Origin: Streptacidiphilus jiangxiensis
GTDB taxonomy: Bacteria > Actinomycetota > Actinomycetes > Streptomycetales > Streptomycetaceae
Reading direction: 5' to 3'
Length of the DNA: 64,000 nt
NCBI RefSeq assembly: GCF_900109465.1
Contig: NZ_FOAZ01000005.1
Location: 328,473-392,472, forward strand
Shown here: positions 18,716-27,174 of the stretch, piece after piece
Numbering within the stretch: position 1 is the first letter of the stretch
Layout: each line of letters starts with the position of its first letter
Position numbers and translations under genes: made by a program
The notes under the pieces: generated by a model
Told to the model about the DNA's origin: nothing
Database searches by the model: none
Seen by the model: the letters and a program-made list of their open reading frames with translations, nothing else

Positions 18716-20028
18716 GCACGGCATCCACCGCTACCGGTAAGCCCGGAGCGAGCGAGGGCACCCTCTCCCTCGCCGACGCCGCCGAGCGTCGGTCCCGGCT
18801 GGTCAGCGGGATCGCGATGGCGGTCATGGGCGCCCTGGGCCTGTGGGCCTTCGGCCTCACCTCCCGGGTCTCCGGGGCCGCACACACGATCTTCGGCCTC
18901 AAGGAGGACCCGAACGCGACGGGCGGCCTCGGCCCGATCTCGGCGCCCTCCCAGGAGCTGGCGATCGCGCTGATGTCGGTTGCGATCCTCTGCGGCCTCG
19001 CCCGCGCCTTCGCGCCGGTCTCGAAGACGGTCCAGCTCTGGCTGTCCGGGATCTACTTCGCGGCCTACACGATCGGGTTCCTGGTCTGGGCGGCGGCCGG
19101 CTCGGCCGTCGGTCTGAACGTCCCGGTGATCCTGCTGCAGACCGCGCTGGCCGCGGTCCCGCTGGTGCTGGGCTCGCTGAGCGCGCTGCTCTGCGAGCGG
19201 TCCGGCGTGGTCAACATCGCGGTCGAGGGCCAGTTCCTCTTCGGCGCGTTCGCGGCGGTGCTGACCGCCTCCACCACCGGCTCGCTGTGGGCCGGTGCGA
19301 TCGCTGGCTGCCTCGGCGGCGCGCTGATGTGTGTGCTGCTGGCCGTCTTCGCCAACCGCTACCTGATCGAGCAGGTCGTCCTCGGCGTCGTCCTCAACCT
19401 GCTGGCCTCCGGCGTCACCGGCTTCCTCTACGACCGACTGATGTCCACCAACGGCGGCACCTACAACAAGGCGCAGGGTTTCAGCTCGATCCGGATCCCG
19501 GGTCTGGCCTCGATCCCGATCATCGGCCCGCTGTTCAACCAGAACATCCTGTTCTACCTGGCCTACCTGCTGGTGCCGGTGGTCTGGTTCCTGCTCTTCC
19601 GCACCCGCTGGGGCCTGCGCACCCGCGCGGTCGGCGAGCACCCGACCGCCGCCGACACGGTCGGCATCAAGGTCATCGGCCTGCGCTACCGCAACGTCAT
19701 CACGGCGGGTCTCCTCTCCGGCCTGGGTGGTGTGTGGCTGACGCTCGGGCTGGCCAGCCAGTTCGGCAAGGACATGAGCTCCGGCAAGGGTTACATCGCC
19801 ATCGCGGCCCTGATCGTCGGCCGTTGGTCGCCGATCGGTTCGCTGGGCGCCGCGGTGCTGTTCGGCTTCGCGACCGAGCTGCAGGTGGCGCTGACGTCGC
19901 TGGGCACCCCGATCCCGGGCGCGTTCCTGGCGATGGCGCCGTATCTGGTGACCATCTTCGTCGTGGCGGCTCTGGGCGGTCTCTCCCGTCCGCCGGCGGC
20001 GTCCGGCAAGCCGTACATCAAGGGCTGA
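18712..20028 (+). CDS. Nucleoside ABC transporter permease 2
   Basis: 438 aa, second permease of the same importer, starting at ATGA over the first permease stop. About ten membrane segments; CERSGVVNIAVEGQFLFGAF is the counterpart of the motif in permease 1, and RTRAVGEHPTAADTVGI is the cytoplasmic coupling loop that contacts the ATPase. The cdd start is 9 bp downstream. Confidence 0.92.
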   Translation: MSTASTATGKPGASEGTLSLADAAERRSRLVSGIAMAVMGALGLWAFGLTSRVSGAAHTIFGLKEDPNATGGLGPISAPSQELAIALMSVAILCGLARAFAPVSKTVQLWLSGIYFAAYTIGFLVWAAAGSAVGLNVPVILLQTALAAVPLVLGSLSALLCERSGVVNIAVEGQFLFGAFAAVLTASTTGSLWAGAIAGCLGGALMCVLLAVFANRYLIEQVVLGVVLNLLASGVTGFLYDRLMSTNGGTYNKAQGFSSIRIPGLASIPIIGPLFNQNILFYLAYLLVPVVWFLLFRTRWGLRTRAVGEHPTAADTVGIKVIGLRYRNVITAGLLSGLGGVWLTLGLASQFGKDMSSGKGYIAIAALIVGRWSPIGSLGAAVLFGFATELQVALTSLGTPIPGAFLAMAPYLVTIFVVAALGGLSRPPAASGKPYIKG

Positions 20029-20037
20029 GGCCTCATC

Positions 20038-20421
20038 ATGGAGATCGACTGGGACGAGCTGCGGGCCGCGGCCCGCGAGGCGATGTCCCGTGCCTACGCG
20101 CCGTACTCCGGCTTCCCGGTCGGCGCCGCCGCGCTGGTCGACGACGGTCGCGTCGTCTCCGGTTGCAACGTCGAGAACGCGTCCTACGGGCTCGCCCTGT
20201 GCGCGGAGTGCGGGCTCGTCTCCGCGCTGCACGCCTCCGGCGGCGGGCGGCTGGTGGCGTTCACCTGCTGCGATCGCAAGGGTGAACCCTTGATGCCGTG
20301 CGGGCGCTGCAGGCAGCTGCTGTGGGAGCACGGGGGAGCGGAGCTGATCGTGGAGTCCGTCTCCGGGATCCGGCCGCTCTCCGAGCTCCTCCCGGACGCC
20401 TTCGGCCCCGAACGGCTCTAG
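20038..20421 (+). CDS. cdd: Cytidine deaminase
   Basis: 127 aa, normal for tetrameric CDA. Zinc and catalytic motifs: ALCAECGLVSALH (Cys-Ala-Glu with the proton-shuttling Glu) and PCGRCRQLL. CNVENASYG is the substrate-binding strand. It converts cytidine and deoxycytidine to uridine and deoxyuridine, feeding the thymidine/uridine phosphorolysis step encoded next. Last gene of the importer operon; a long hairpin follows. Confidence 0.95.
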   Translation: MEIDWDELRAAAREAMSRAYAPYSGFPVGAAALVDDGRVVSGCNVENASYGLALCAECGLVSALHASGGGRLVAFTCCDRKGEPLMPCGRCRQLLWEHGGAELIVESVSGIRPLSELLPDAFGPERL

Positions 20422-20453
20422 ATTTCGCTCCCGCCTTTGGTTGCAAGCTCCTC

Positions 20454-20556
20454 AGGGGCGCGAGGAACTGCGCGACAGGCCACCGTGTGTGGCGGGTCGC
20501 TCAGCGAGCAGGACCATCCGCACGCGGTGGTGGCTCGCGCAGTTCCTCGCGCCCCT
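20454..20556. repeat. Long intergenic hairpin of the ggggcgcgaggaactgcgcga family
   Basis: The left arm aggggcgcgaggaactgcgc is exactly matched by the right arm gcgcagttcctcgcgcccct; the arms enclose about 60 bases that can fold further. It lies after cdd and before the deoA promoter, so it should terminate the importer operon. Confidence 0.8.
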
Positions 20557-20601
20557 GTTGTGGTTGCTCGCAGCGCGCCCGTTCCCCGCGCCCCGGAACG
20601 T

Positions 20602-20629
20602 TTGCAACGGACTGTTACGCGCGTAGAGT
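20602..20629 (+). promoter_or_regulatory. deoA promoter with overlapping nucleoside-regulon operator
   Basis: -35 TTGCAA (20602-20607), 16-base spacer, -10 TAGAGT (20624-20629). The operator GTTACGCGCGTAGA (20614-20627, core palindrome TACGCGCGTA) covers the spacer end and most of the -10. A bound protein would block RNA polymerase. Confidence 0.75.
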
Positions 20630-20668
20630 TCTCTCTGTCTCCCCTCTTCGCACAACCATGGAGTGCAC

Positions 20669-21955
20669 GTGGACGCCATCTCCGTCATCCGCGCGAAGCG
20701 CGACCGCGCCGAGTTGACCGATGCTCAGATCGACTGGGTGATCGACGCCTACACCCGCGGTGAGGTCGCCGACGAGCAGATGTCCGCGCTGGCCATGGCG
20801 ATCCTGCTGAACGGGATGAACCTGCGGGAGATCTCCCGCTGGACCGACGCGATGATCCGGTCCGGCGTGCGGATGGACTTCTCCTCGCTGCCGCTGCCCA
20901 CCAGCGACAAGCACTCCACCGGCGGCGTCGGCGACAAGATCACGCTGCCGCTGGCGCCGCTCGTCGCGGCCTGTGGTGCGGCCGTGCCGCAGCTCTCCGG
21001 GCGCGGGCTCGGGCACACCGGCGGGACGCTGGACAAGCTGGAGTCCATCCCCGGCTGGCGGGCGCTGCTCTCCAACGACGAGATGATGGACGTGCTGCGC
21101 GACGCCGGCGCGGTCATCTGCGCCGCCGGTGACGGCCTCGCGCCCGCCGACAAGAAGCTCTACGCCCTGCGCGACGTCACCGGCACGGTCGAAGCGATCC
21201 CGCTGATCGCGTCCTCGATCATGTCGAAGAAGATCGCCGAGGGCACCGGCGCGCTGGTCCTGGACGTGAAGGTCGGCTCCGGTGCCTTCATGAAGAACCT
21301 CGCCGACGCGCAGGAGCTGGCCCGCACCATGGTCGGGCTGGGCAAGAACGCGGGCGTCAACACCGTCGCGCTGCTGACGGACATGAGCACCCCGCTCGGC
21401 CTCACGGCCGGTAATGCGCTGGAGGTGCGGGAGTCGGTGGAGGTCCTCGCCGGCGGCGGTCCCGCGGACGTCGTCGAGCTGACGATCGCGCTGGCGCGCG
21501 AGATGCTCGCCGCTGCGGGCGTCACCGGTGGCAAGGACCCTGAGACCGCGCTGCGCGACGGCTCCGCGATGGACCACTGGCGCCGCATGATCGCGGCGCA
21601 GGGCGGCGACCCCGACGCGGCGCTGCCGGTCGCGCGCGAGCAGCATGTCTTCACCGCGCCGGCCGACGGCGTGCTGACGGGGCTCGACGCCTACGCCGTC
21701 GGCGTCGCCGCGTGGCGTCTGGGCGCGGGCCGCGCACGCAAGGAGGACCCGGTGCAGGCCGGCGCAGGCGTCGAGATCCACGCCAAGCCGGGCGCCGTCG
21801 TCACGGCGGGCCAGCCGCTGCTGACCCTGCACACGGACACCCCGGAGCGCTTCGCCTACGCCCTCGAGGCCCTCTCGGCTCCTGACGCCGTCACCATCGG
21901 CGCCGAAGGCGCGGACTGGAAGCCGACCCCGCTGATCCTGGACCGGATCGCGTAG
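20669..21955 (+). CDS. deoA: Thymidine (pyrimidine-nucleoside) phosphorylase
   Basis: 428 aa from the GTG at 20669, which has GGAG 5 bases upstream and gives the conserved start VDAISVIRAKRD; a GTG at 20663 is less likely. DKHSTGGVGDKI and SGRGLGHTGGTLDKLESIPG are phosphate- and family-signature sequences. It cleaves thymidine or deoxyuridine to base and deoxyribose 1-phosphate. The product feeds the mutase/DeoC route encoded near 39-43 kb. Confidence 0.96.
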   Translation: MDAISVIRAKRDRAELTDAQIDWVIDAYTRGEVADEQMSALAMAILLNGMNLREISRWTDAMIRSGVRMDFSSLPLPTSDKHSTGGVGDKITLPLAPLVAACGAAVPQLSGRGLGHTGGTLDKLESIPGWRALLSNDEMMDVLRDAGAVICAAGDGLAPADKKLYALRDVTGTVEAIPLIASSIMSKKIAEGTGALVLDVKVGSGAFMKNLADAQELARTMVGLGKNAGVNTVALLTDMSTPLGLTAGNALEVRESVEVLAGGGPADVVELTIALAREMLAAAGVTGGKDPETALRDGSAMDHWRRMIAAQGGDPDAALPVAREQHVFTAPADGVLTGLDAYAVGVAAWRLGAGRARKEDPVQAGAGVEIHAKPGAVVTAGQPLLTLHTDTPERFAYALEALSAPDAVTIGAEGADWKPTPLILDRIA

Positions 21956-21968
21956 GGACGGCTGAAGG

Positions 21969-22526
21969 TCAGGGCCCGTAGGTCAGCAGGACACTCGTGT
22001 CCAGCTGCCACGGGCCCACCTTGATCGTGTCGCCGAAGGCGAAGCGTTCGACGCTCGCGTACTTCGGCCCGGAGTGGACGATCCCGGTGCCGACCCGCGG
22101 ATCGACCAGCAGGTAGAGCGGGATGCCCATGGCGGCGTAGTCGCGGACCTTCTCCTCGTAGTCGTTCTCGGGGTTCGACTTCGAGACCACCTCGACGACG
22201 AGGATCACGTCGGAGGGGTGGAAGGCGGCATCCTCGTCCATGAGCGAGGCCTCGGGGAAGACCATGATGTCGGGTCGACGCAGGCGCCCGAGGCCGACGT
22301 CCTCCAGGTCGGCGCCCCCGTGCGCGATGTAGCCGGGGTGGGTGTCCGGCAGCTGGTCGTTCAGCTGCCGAGCGAGCTTGAGCACAGCCAGCTCGTGGCG
22401 CTTGACCGGCGACATCATCATCACGATCTCGCCGTGCGCGATCTCCACACGCCCTATCCCCGGGATCTGGGGCAACTGGTTCGCGATCTCCCGGAGCCTG
22501 GCGTAGGTGTCTGCGTCAATGCTCAT
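21969..22526 (-). CDS. Uma2 family (PD-(D/E)xK fold) protein
   Basis: 185 aa. RRPDIMVFPEA, ILVVEVVSKSNPENDYEEK and YAAMGIPLYLLVDP form the Asp, Glu-x-Lys-like core of the Uma2 family, a restriction-endonuclease-like fold abundant in Streptomyces and cyanobacteria. No biological substrate is established. It converges with deoA and ends 14 bases from it, with no clear terminator between. Confidence 0.85.
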   Translation of the reverse strand: MSIDADTYARLREIANQLPQIPGIGRVEIAHGEIVMMMSPVKRHELAVLKLARQLNDQLPDTHPGYIAHGGADLEDVGLGRLRRPDIMVFPEASLMDEDAAFHPSDVILVVEVVSKSNPENDYEEKVRDYAAMGIPLYLLVDPRVGTGIVHSGPKYASVERFAFGDTIKVGPWQLDTSVLLTYGP

Positions 22527-22553
22527 GCACCGAGTGTAACGACGGGGTGTGAC

Positions 22554-23723
22554 TCACGGTCGGGCGTAGACGGCGACGAAGTCGCGGCTGGAGTAGTCGT
22601 AGTAGCGGGTCGCGTCGCGCACGAAGTTGACCAGGTTGTGCGGGGCCGGGTCGTGCGGGTTCTTCGTCGCGTCGTAGGAGATGAACGACGGCCAGCTGAG
22701 GTTGATGTCCAGCATCATGCCCGTCACCGCGCCCGCCCGCTGCAGCAGCGTGGCGAGGGACTGGACGGTGAGCATGCGGCCGCCGACGTAGACGATGTCG
22801 CCGTTGCGGTCGACGCCGACGCCCGAGCGGGCGACGGCCGCGTTGCCGCCGTCGGTCAGGCCCCAGGTGTCGACGCCGCCGTTGTAGGCGTCGCCGGTCA
22901 CCTGCCCGTTGCGGACCAGCGGGACGAGGCACTGCCGGACCCCGACCACGTTCGGGGCCATCCGCACGTCCTCGTTCCAGACGCCGACGGTCAGTGAGCC
23001 GTCGCGGTGGAAGACCTCGGACGCCGCGCCGGTGCGCAGCTCGCCGATGGTCTGGCCGTTCAGGTAGAACCCGCCGTGCGAGTCGCCGTTGGAGACCTTG
23101 AAGCCGCCGTTGTAGGCGGCGACCAGGCCGGTGCGCTCGGCCGGGGTGATGGTCGCCGGAATCGTCCAGGTGCCGCCGGGTTCCGAGACGCCAGGGTGCA
23201 TCTGGAAGCGGAGCGCGTGCTGCTTCATCCACACCACGCCGACCGGGAACTCCGTGTCGTAGGGGTCCGGCCGCAGGATCGCGCTCTGGATCACCGGGCG
23301 GCCCTTCTCCCTGACCAGCGCCGTGAACACCCCCTCGCCCTGCTGCGCCGGGCTGACCAGCGGCCGGACCGGTGCGTGCAGCGGGATCGGCGGGAGGGTC
23401 GGCGTCGGCCTCGGCCGTGGGCGCGCGGGGGTCCGGTGGGCGACGACCGCGGTCGCTCCGCAGGCCGCGGTGGTGGTCGCGCGTTGGTGCCGGTTGTCGA
23501 CCAGGTTCACCACCGGGCCGAGCCCGTGACAGCGTCCCCAGCGCGCGAGCTTGGTCTGTGTCCCGCCGGGGCCGGGCGCGGCCAGTGCGTCGTGCACGCA
23601 GAAGCCGGCCACGACCGCCAACGCCACGGCGCTGCTTCCCAGCGCCCAGGCCAGGCGCTTTCCGTGCCGGGAGGCGACGGGCGGGCGGGTGTCGGGCTCG
23701 TTCGGCTCGGTGCGCAGTGGCAT
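22554..23723 (-). CDS. Secreted/membrane-anchored phosphodiester glycosidase family protein
   Basis: 389 aa from the ATG at 23723; a GTG at 23768 would add 15 residues, and neither has a strong ribosome binding site. One hydrophobic segment (about 22-42) serves as signal anchor, followed by a Pro/Arg-rich linker. The C-terminal 270 residues match the NAGPA (phosphodiester glycosidase) domain: VVWMKQHALRFQMHPG, AYNGGFKVSNGDSHGGFYLNG, and TGMMLDINLSWPSFISYD. Members remove sugar phosphodiester or cap residues outside the cell. Substrate unknown. Confidence 0.75.
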   Translation of the reverse strand: MPLRTEPNEPDTRPPVASRHGKRLAWALGSSAVALAVVAGFCVHDALAAPGPGGTQTKLARWGRCHGLGPVVNLVDNRHQRATTTAACGATAVVAHRTPARPRPRPTPTLPPIPLHAPVRPLVSPAQQGEGVFTALVREKGRPVIQSAILRPDPYDTEFPVGVVWMKQHALRFQMHPGVSEPGGTWTIPATITPAERTGLVAAYNGGFKVSNGDSHGGFYLNGQTIGELRTGAASEVFHRDGSLTVGVWNEDVRMAPNVVGVRQCLVPLVRNGQVTGDAYNGGVDTWGLTDGGNAAVARSGVGVDRNGDIVYVGGRMLTVQSLATLLQRAGAVTGMMLDINLSWPSFISYDATKNPHDPAPHNLVNFVRDATRYYDYSSRDFVAVYARP

Positions 23724-23791
23724 GAGGGGAGAGGTACCCGGTCGAAGCCTGCGCGGGCGCCCTTTCACTCGGGGGGAGCAGTTCAGAGAAG

Positions 23792-23818
23792 ATAGTAGCC
23801 ATGGCTATAGAAGCCATG
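23792..23818 (+). promoter_or_regulatory. Operator-like repeats before the haloalkane-dehalogenase-like gene
   Basis: Direct repeats ATAGTAGCCATG (23792) and ATAGAAGCCATG (23807) are 15 bases apart; the first lies in the palindrome TAGCCATGGCTA (23796-23807). The block is AT-rich against the background and sits 44 bases before the start codon, in the divergent region with the glycosidase gene. Confidence 0.5.
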
Positions 23819-23861
23819 TACTGTAAATGTGACGGAGTGGATCGGATGAGGGGACCGCACC

Positions 23862-24734
23862 ATGACTGAGATCACTGCTTCTGAGATCGCTGTGCTCGAC
23901 TCGACCATGCACTACCTGGAGGGCGGGAGTGGAACGCCGATCGTGTTCCTGCACGGCAACCCGAGCTCCTCGCACCTGTGGCGCGAGATCCTGCCCGCCG
24001 TCGGCGGCGGCCGGCTGCTCGCACCCGACCTGATCGGCATGGGCGGCTCCGGCAAGCCGGACTCCGCGTACCGGTTCGCCGACCACGCCCGCTACCTCGA
24101 CGCCTGGTTCGACGCGCTGGGCCTCGACGGCGTCGTGCTCGTCGGTCACGACTGGGGTGGCGCCCTCGCCTTCGACTGGGCCGCGCGGCATCCCGAGCGG
24201 GTGCGCGGCCTCGCCTTCCTGGAGACCATGGTCAAGCCGCTTGCCTGGGAGGACGTCTCCCCGCAGGCCCGCGCCCGTACGGAGCTGCTGCGCAGCCCCG
24301 CCGGGGAGGAGATGGTGCTCGATCAGAACGCGATGGTGCGGCAGGCGTTCACCGGCGGCGTGCTGACGCCGCTGTCCGAGGAGCGGCTCGCGCCCTACCT
24401 GGCGCCGTACGCCCAGTCCCGCGAGAGCCGGCGACCGCTGCTGGAGTGGGCGCGCCAGATGCCGATCGGCGGCGAGCCCGCCGAGCTGGTCGCGCGGATC
24501 GAGGCGTACGACGCGTGGCTGGCCAAGAGCGAGGACGTCCCGAAGCTGCTGATGACGTTCGAGGGCTCACCGACGCTGATGATCAGTGCCGAGACGGCGG
24601 CGTGGTGCGCGGAGAACTTCGCCGCCCTGGAGTCCGTCCACCTCGGCCCGGCCGGCCACCACGCCCCGGAGGACAAGCCGGCCGAGATCGCGGCAGCGAT
24701 CTCGGAGTGGGCCGACCGGCACGCACTGCGCTGA
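23862..24734 (+). CDS. Haloalkane dehalogenase-like alpha/beta hydrolase
   Basis: 290 aa. HGNPSSSHLW (31-40) forms the oxyanion/halide region with the Asn next to HG. VGHDWGGALAFDW supplies the Asp97 nucleophile followed by Trp98, the hallmark of haloalkane dehalogenases (DhaA group) rather than serine hydrolases. The general-base His lies in GHHAPEDKPAE near residue 267. The enzyme would convert alkyl halides to alcohols; the native substrate is unknown. GAGGGGACC precedes the ATG. Confidence 0.85.
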   Translation: MTEITASEIAVLDSTMHYLEGGSGTPIVFLHGNPSSSHLWREILPAVGGGRLLAPDLIGMGGSGKPDSAYRFADHARYLDAWFDALGLDGVVLVGHDWGGALAFDWAARHPERVRGLAFLETMVKPLAWEDVSPQARARTELLRSPAGEEMVLDQNAMVRQAFTGGVLTPLSEERLAPYLAPYAQSRESRRPLLEWARQMPIGGEPAELVARIEAYDAWLAKSEDVPKLLMTFEGSPTLMISAETAAWCAENFAALESVHLGPAGHHAPEDKPAEIAAAISEWADRHALR

Positions 24735-24762
24735 GAGGGCCCCGCACCCCTGGGCGGTGCAG

Positions 24763-26043
24763 CTATCGCGCCGTTGCCAGCGCGCGGTGCGCCGAGACGG
24801 TGCCCCAGGCGGTGACGCCCGCGGCGAGCAGCATCGCGGTCAGAGCCACCGAGACCGTCCCGGTCCAGCCGCTGCCGTGGTAGGCGTCCGCGCCCACCGC
24901 GCCGCCGAGGCTGTTGCCGACGTAGTACGCCGCCAGGTACAGCGCCGAGGCCTGGGCGCGGCCGTGGGTCGCCGTGCGGCCGACCGCCGCCGAGGCCACG
25001 CAGTGGCCGGTGAAGAAGCCCGCGGTGATGAGGACCAGGCCCAGCAGGGTGAGCGGGAGCGACTCCGGCAGGGTCAGCAGCAGGCCCGCCGAGGTCGTGG
25101 TGATCGCCGCGTACAGGGCGCCGCGGCGGCCCAGTCGGGCGCCGATGCGGGCGCTGGCCGCCGAGGCGACCGTGCCGACCAGGTAGACCACGAAGATGGA
25201 CGAGGCCAGCGCCTGCGGCAGACCGAAGGGCGCGGCGACGAGCCGGTAGCCGAGGACGGTGTAGACCGCGCCGAAGACCGTCATGAACAGCAGGCCGAGC
25301 GCGAAGAGCCGGGCCAGCAGCGGGTTCGCGACGTGGCCGGTGACGGTGTGCCACAGGGCGCGCGGGTTGACCGGGCCGGGCCGGAAGTTCCGGGCGCGGG
25401 GGATGAGGACCCGGAACGCCACCGCGCACAGCAGCGCCGCGAGGGCGACGGCGGCCAGGCCCGCGCGCCAGCCGTACGCTCCGGCCACGACACCGGACAG
25501 CAGCCGCCCGCTCATGCCGCCGATGCTGTTGCCCGCCACGTACAGGCCCATCGCCGAGGGCAGCGCCGAGGGGTGGACCTCCTCGGCGAGGAAGGCCATC
25601 GCGGTGGCGGGCAGGCCGGCGAGGGCGACGCCCTGGAGGGCGCGCAGCGCGGTCAGCGTGCCGAGGTCGCCGGTGAACGGCAGGACCAGGGCGATGGCGA
25701 CGGCGGCGAAGACCGCGAGCGTCATGATCCGGGTGCGGCCGAAGCGCTCGGACAGGGCACTGATCGGGATCACCGCGACGGCCAGCCCGATCGAGGCGGC
25801 GGAGACGGTCCAGCTGGCCTGGCCCGGCGTCAGGTGCAGGTTCGCGGAGAGGTTCGGCAGCAGTGCCTGGGTGGAGTAGAGCAGCAGGAAGGTCGCCAGG
25901 CCCGCGCCGAACAGCGCGAGTTGGGTGCGTCGCAGGCCGGGGGAGCCCGGCAGGTGGCGCGGGTCGGTGGTGCCGGACGTGGACGTCGGCGTGTCGACGG
26001 CGGTGAGGAGGGGACGGCTGGCTGTGGCAGGCTCCGCTGGCAT
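24763..26043 (-). CDS. MFS transporter (YnfM/arabinose-efflux type)
   Basis: 426 aa from the ATG at 26043; the in-frame start at 26103 would overlap the divergent LysR gene. Twelve hydrophobic segments; SERFGRTRIMTLAVF is the loop 2-3 motif. This group exports sugars, amino acids or drugs. The divergent LysR gene 51 bases away probably controls it. No strong ribosome binding site was seen for the chosen start. Confidence 0.85.
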   Translation of the reverse strand: MPAEPATASRPLLTAVDTPTSTSGTTDPRHLPGSPGLRRTQLALFGAGLATFLLLYSTQALLPNLSANLHLTPGQASWTVSAASIGLAVAVIPISALSERFGRTRIMTLAVFAAVAIALVLPFTGDLGTLTALRALQGVALAGLPATAMAFLAEEVHPSALPSAMGLYVAGNSIGGMSGRLLSGVVAGAYGWRAGLAAVALAALLCAVAFRVLIPRARNFRPGPVNPRALWHTVTGHVANPLLARLFALGLLFMTVFGAVYTVLGYRLVAAPFGLPQALASSIFVVYLVGTVASAASARIGARLGRRGALYAAITTTSAGLLLTLPESLPLTLLGLVLITAGFFTGHCVASAAVGRTATHGRAQASALYLAAYYVGNSLGGAVGADAYHGSGWTGTVSVALTAMLLAAGVTAWGTVSAHRALATAR

Positions 26044-26082
26044 GCTGCAGACGTTAGGACTGTGCAACTGATGCGTCCAATA

Positions 26083-26104
26083 CATGGATGAGGGATGATC
26101 CATG
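26083..26104. promoter_or_regulatory. Inverted repeat between MFS and LysR genes
   Basis: CATGGAT, 8-base spacer, ATCCATG: a perfect 7-bp inverted repeat between the divergent genes, overlapping the first possible LysR start codon. It fits an autoregulatory LysR site, although it is not the classic T-N11-A form. Confidence 0.5.
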
Positions 26105-27075
26105 CTGTGGCGTATGACTCCAGTTCGGACCAGGTGAACCTTCCCGTCGAGCAGGCGGAGCTGTCGTCCACGTCACCAGCGGCCCGGCTCTCGCCGCTGC
26201 TCGCGCAGTTCGCGGCGGTGGCGCGCGGGGAGCACGTGACCCGGGCGGCGGCCGAGCTCGGCATGCCGCAGCCGACGCTGAGTCGGGCCGTCGCCCGGCT
26301 GGAGGCGGAGCTCGGCGTGGTGCTGCTCGCTCGCGAGGGCCGCACGGTCCGGCTGACCCGGGCCGGGCGGATCTTCCTGGCCTCGGTCGAGCGGGCGCTC
26401 GCCGAGCTGGAGCGCGGCGCCGACGCGGCCCGCGCGGAGGCGGACCCGACGGGCGGCCGGGTGGCCTTCGGCTTCCTGCACACGATGGGCTCGGAGGCGG
26501 TGCCGATGCTGCTGCGCGGCTTCCGGGCACAGCTGCCGAGGGTGCGGTTCCAGTTGGTGCAGGACTACACCGACTCGATGCTGGCCCGGCTGCGGGAGGG
26601 CGAGCTGGACCTGTGCCTGCTCTCGCCCCGACCGGACGCCCCGGACCTGACCGCGCGTCGGATGGGCGAGCAGCGGCTGCGCCTGGTCCTGTCCACCGAC
26701 CACCGGCTCGCCGGGCGGCGCCGGGTGCGGCTGGAGGAGGTGGCCGAGGAACCCTTCGTCACCCTGGAGCCGGGCTACGGCCTGCGCCGGATCACCGACG
26801 CGCTCTGCGCGGAGGCCGGTTTCTCGCCCCGCATCTCCTTCGAGGGAGAGGAGGCCGAGACGCTGCGCGGGCTGGTCGCGGCCGGCCTTGGCGTCGCGGT
26901 GCTGCCGCCGGCCTCGGTGCCGCGTCCGGACGTGGTCGAGCTGACGCTCGCCTCCCCGTCCGCTCGGCGCGAGCTGGCGCTGGTGTGGTCGTCCACCCGG
27001 CCGCTCCCGCCGCCGGCGGTCGCCTTCCGCGACTACGTGCTCTCGGAGCGGGACCGACTGCCGCTCCACAGCTGA
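26095..27075 (+). CDS. LysR family transcriptional regulator
   Basis: 326 aa as written. The helix-turn-helix (FAAVARGEHVTRAAAELGMP, then PTLSRAVARLEAELG) begins unusually late, near residue 40. GTG starts at 26107 or 26134 would put it at the usual place and free the inverted repeat at 26083-26104. The C-terminal effector domain is full length (GELDLCLLSPRPDAP, GLGVAVLPPASVP). It is divergent from the MFS gene, its likely target. Confidence 0.85.
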   Translation: MIHAVAYDSSSDQVNLPVEQAELSSTSPAARLSPLLAQFAAVARGEHVTRAAAELGMPQPTLSRAVARLEAELGVVLLAREGRTVRLTRAGRIFLASVERALAELERGADAARAEADPTGGRVAFGFLHTMGSEAVPMLLRGFRAQLPRVRFQLVQDYTDSMLARLREGELDLCLLSPRPDAPDLTARRMGEQRLRLVLSTDHRLAGRRRVRLEEVAEEPFVTLEPGYGLRRITDALCAEAGFSPRISFEGEEAETLRGLVAAGLGVAVLPPASVPRPDVVELTLASPSARRELALVWSSTRPLPPPAVAFRDYVLSERDRLPLHS

Positions 27076-27174
27076 AGTCGGCTGAACAGCCGGAAAACTC
27101 CCTATTGTCTGGCTTGTGACCATTCTGTGCGAGCGGGACGCTGTTCCTGTACCTCTGAAAGGGGGTTGGTCAGC

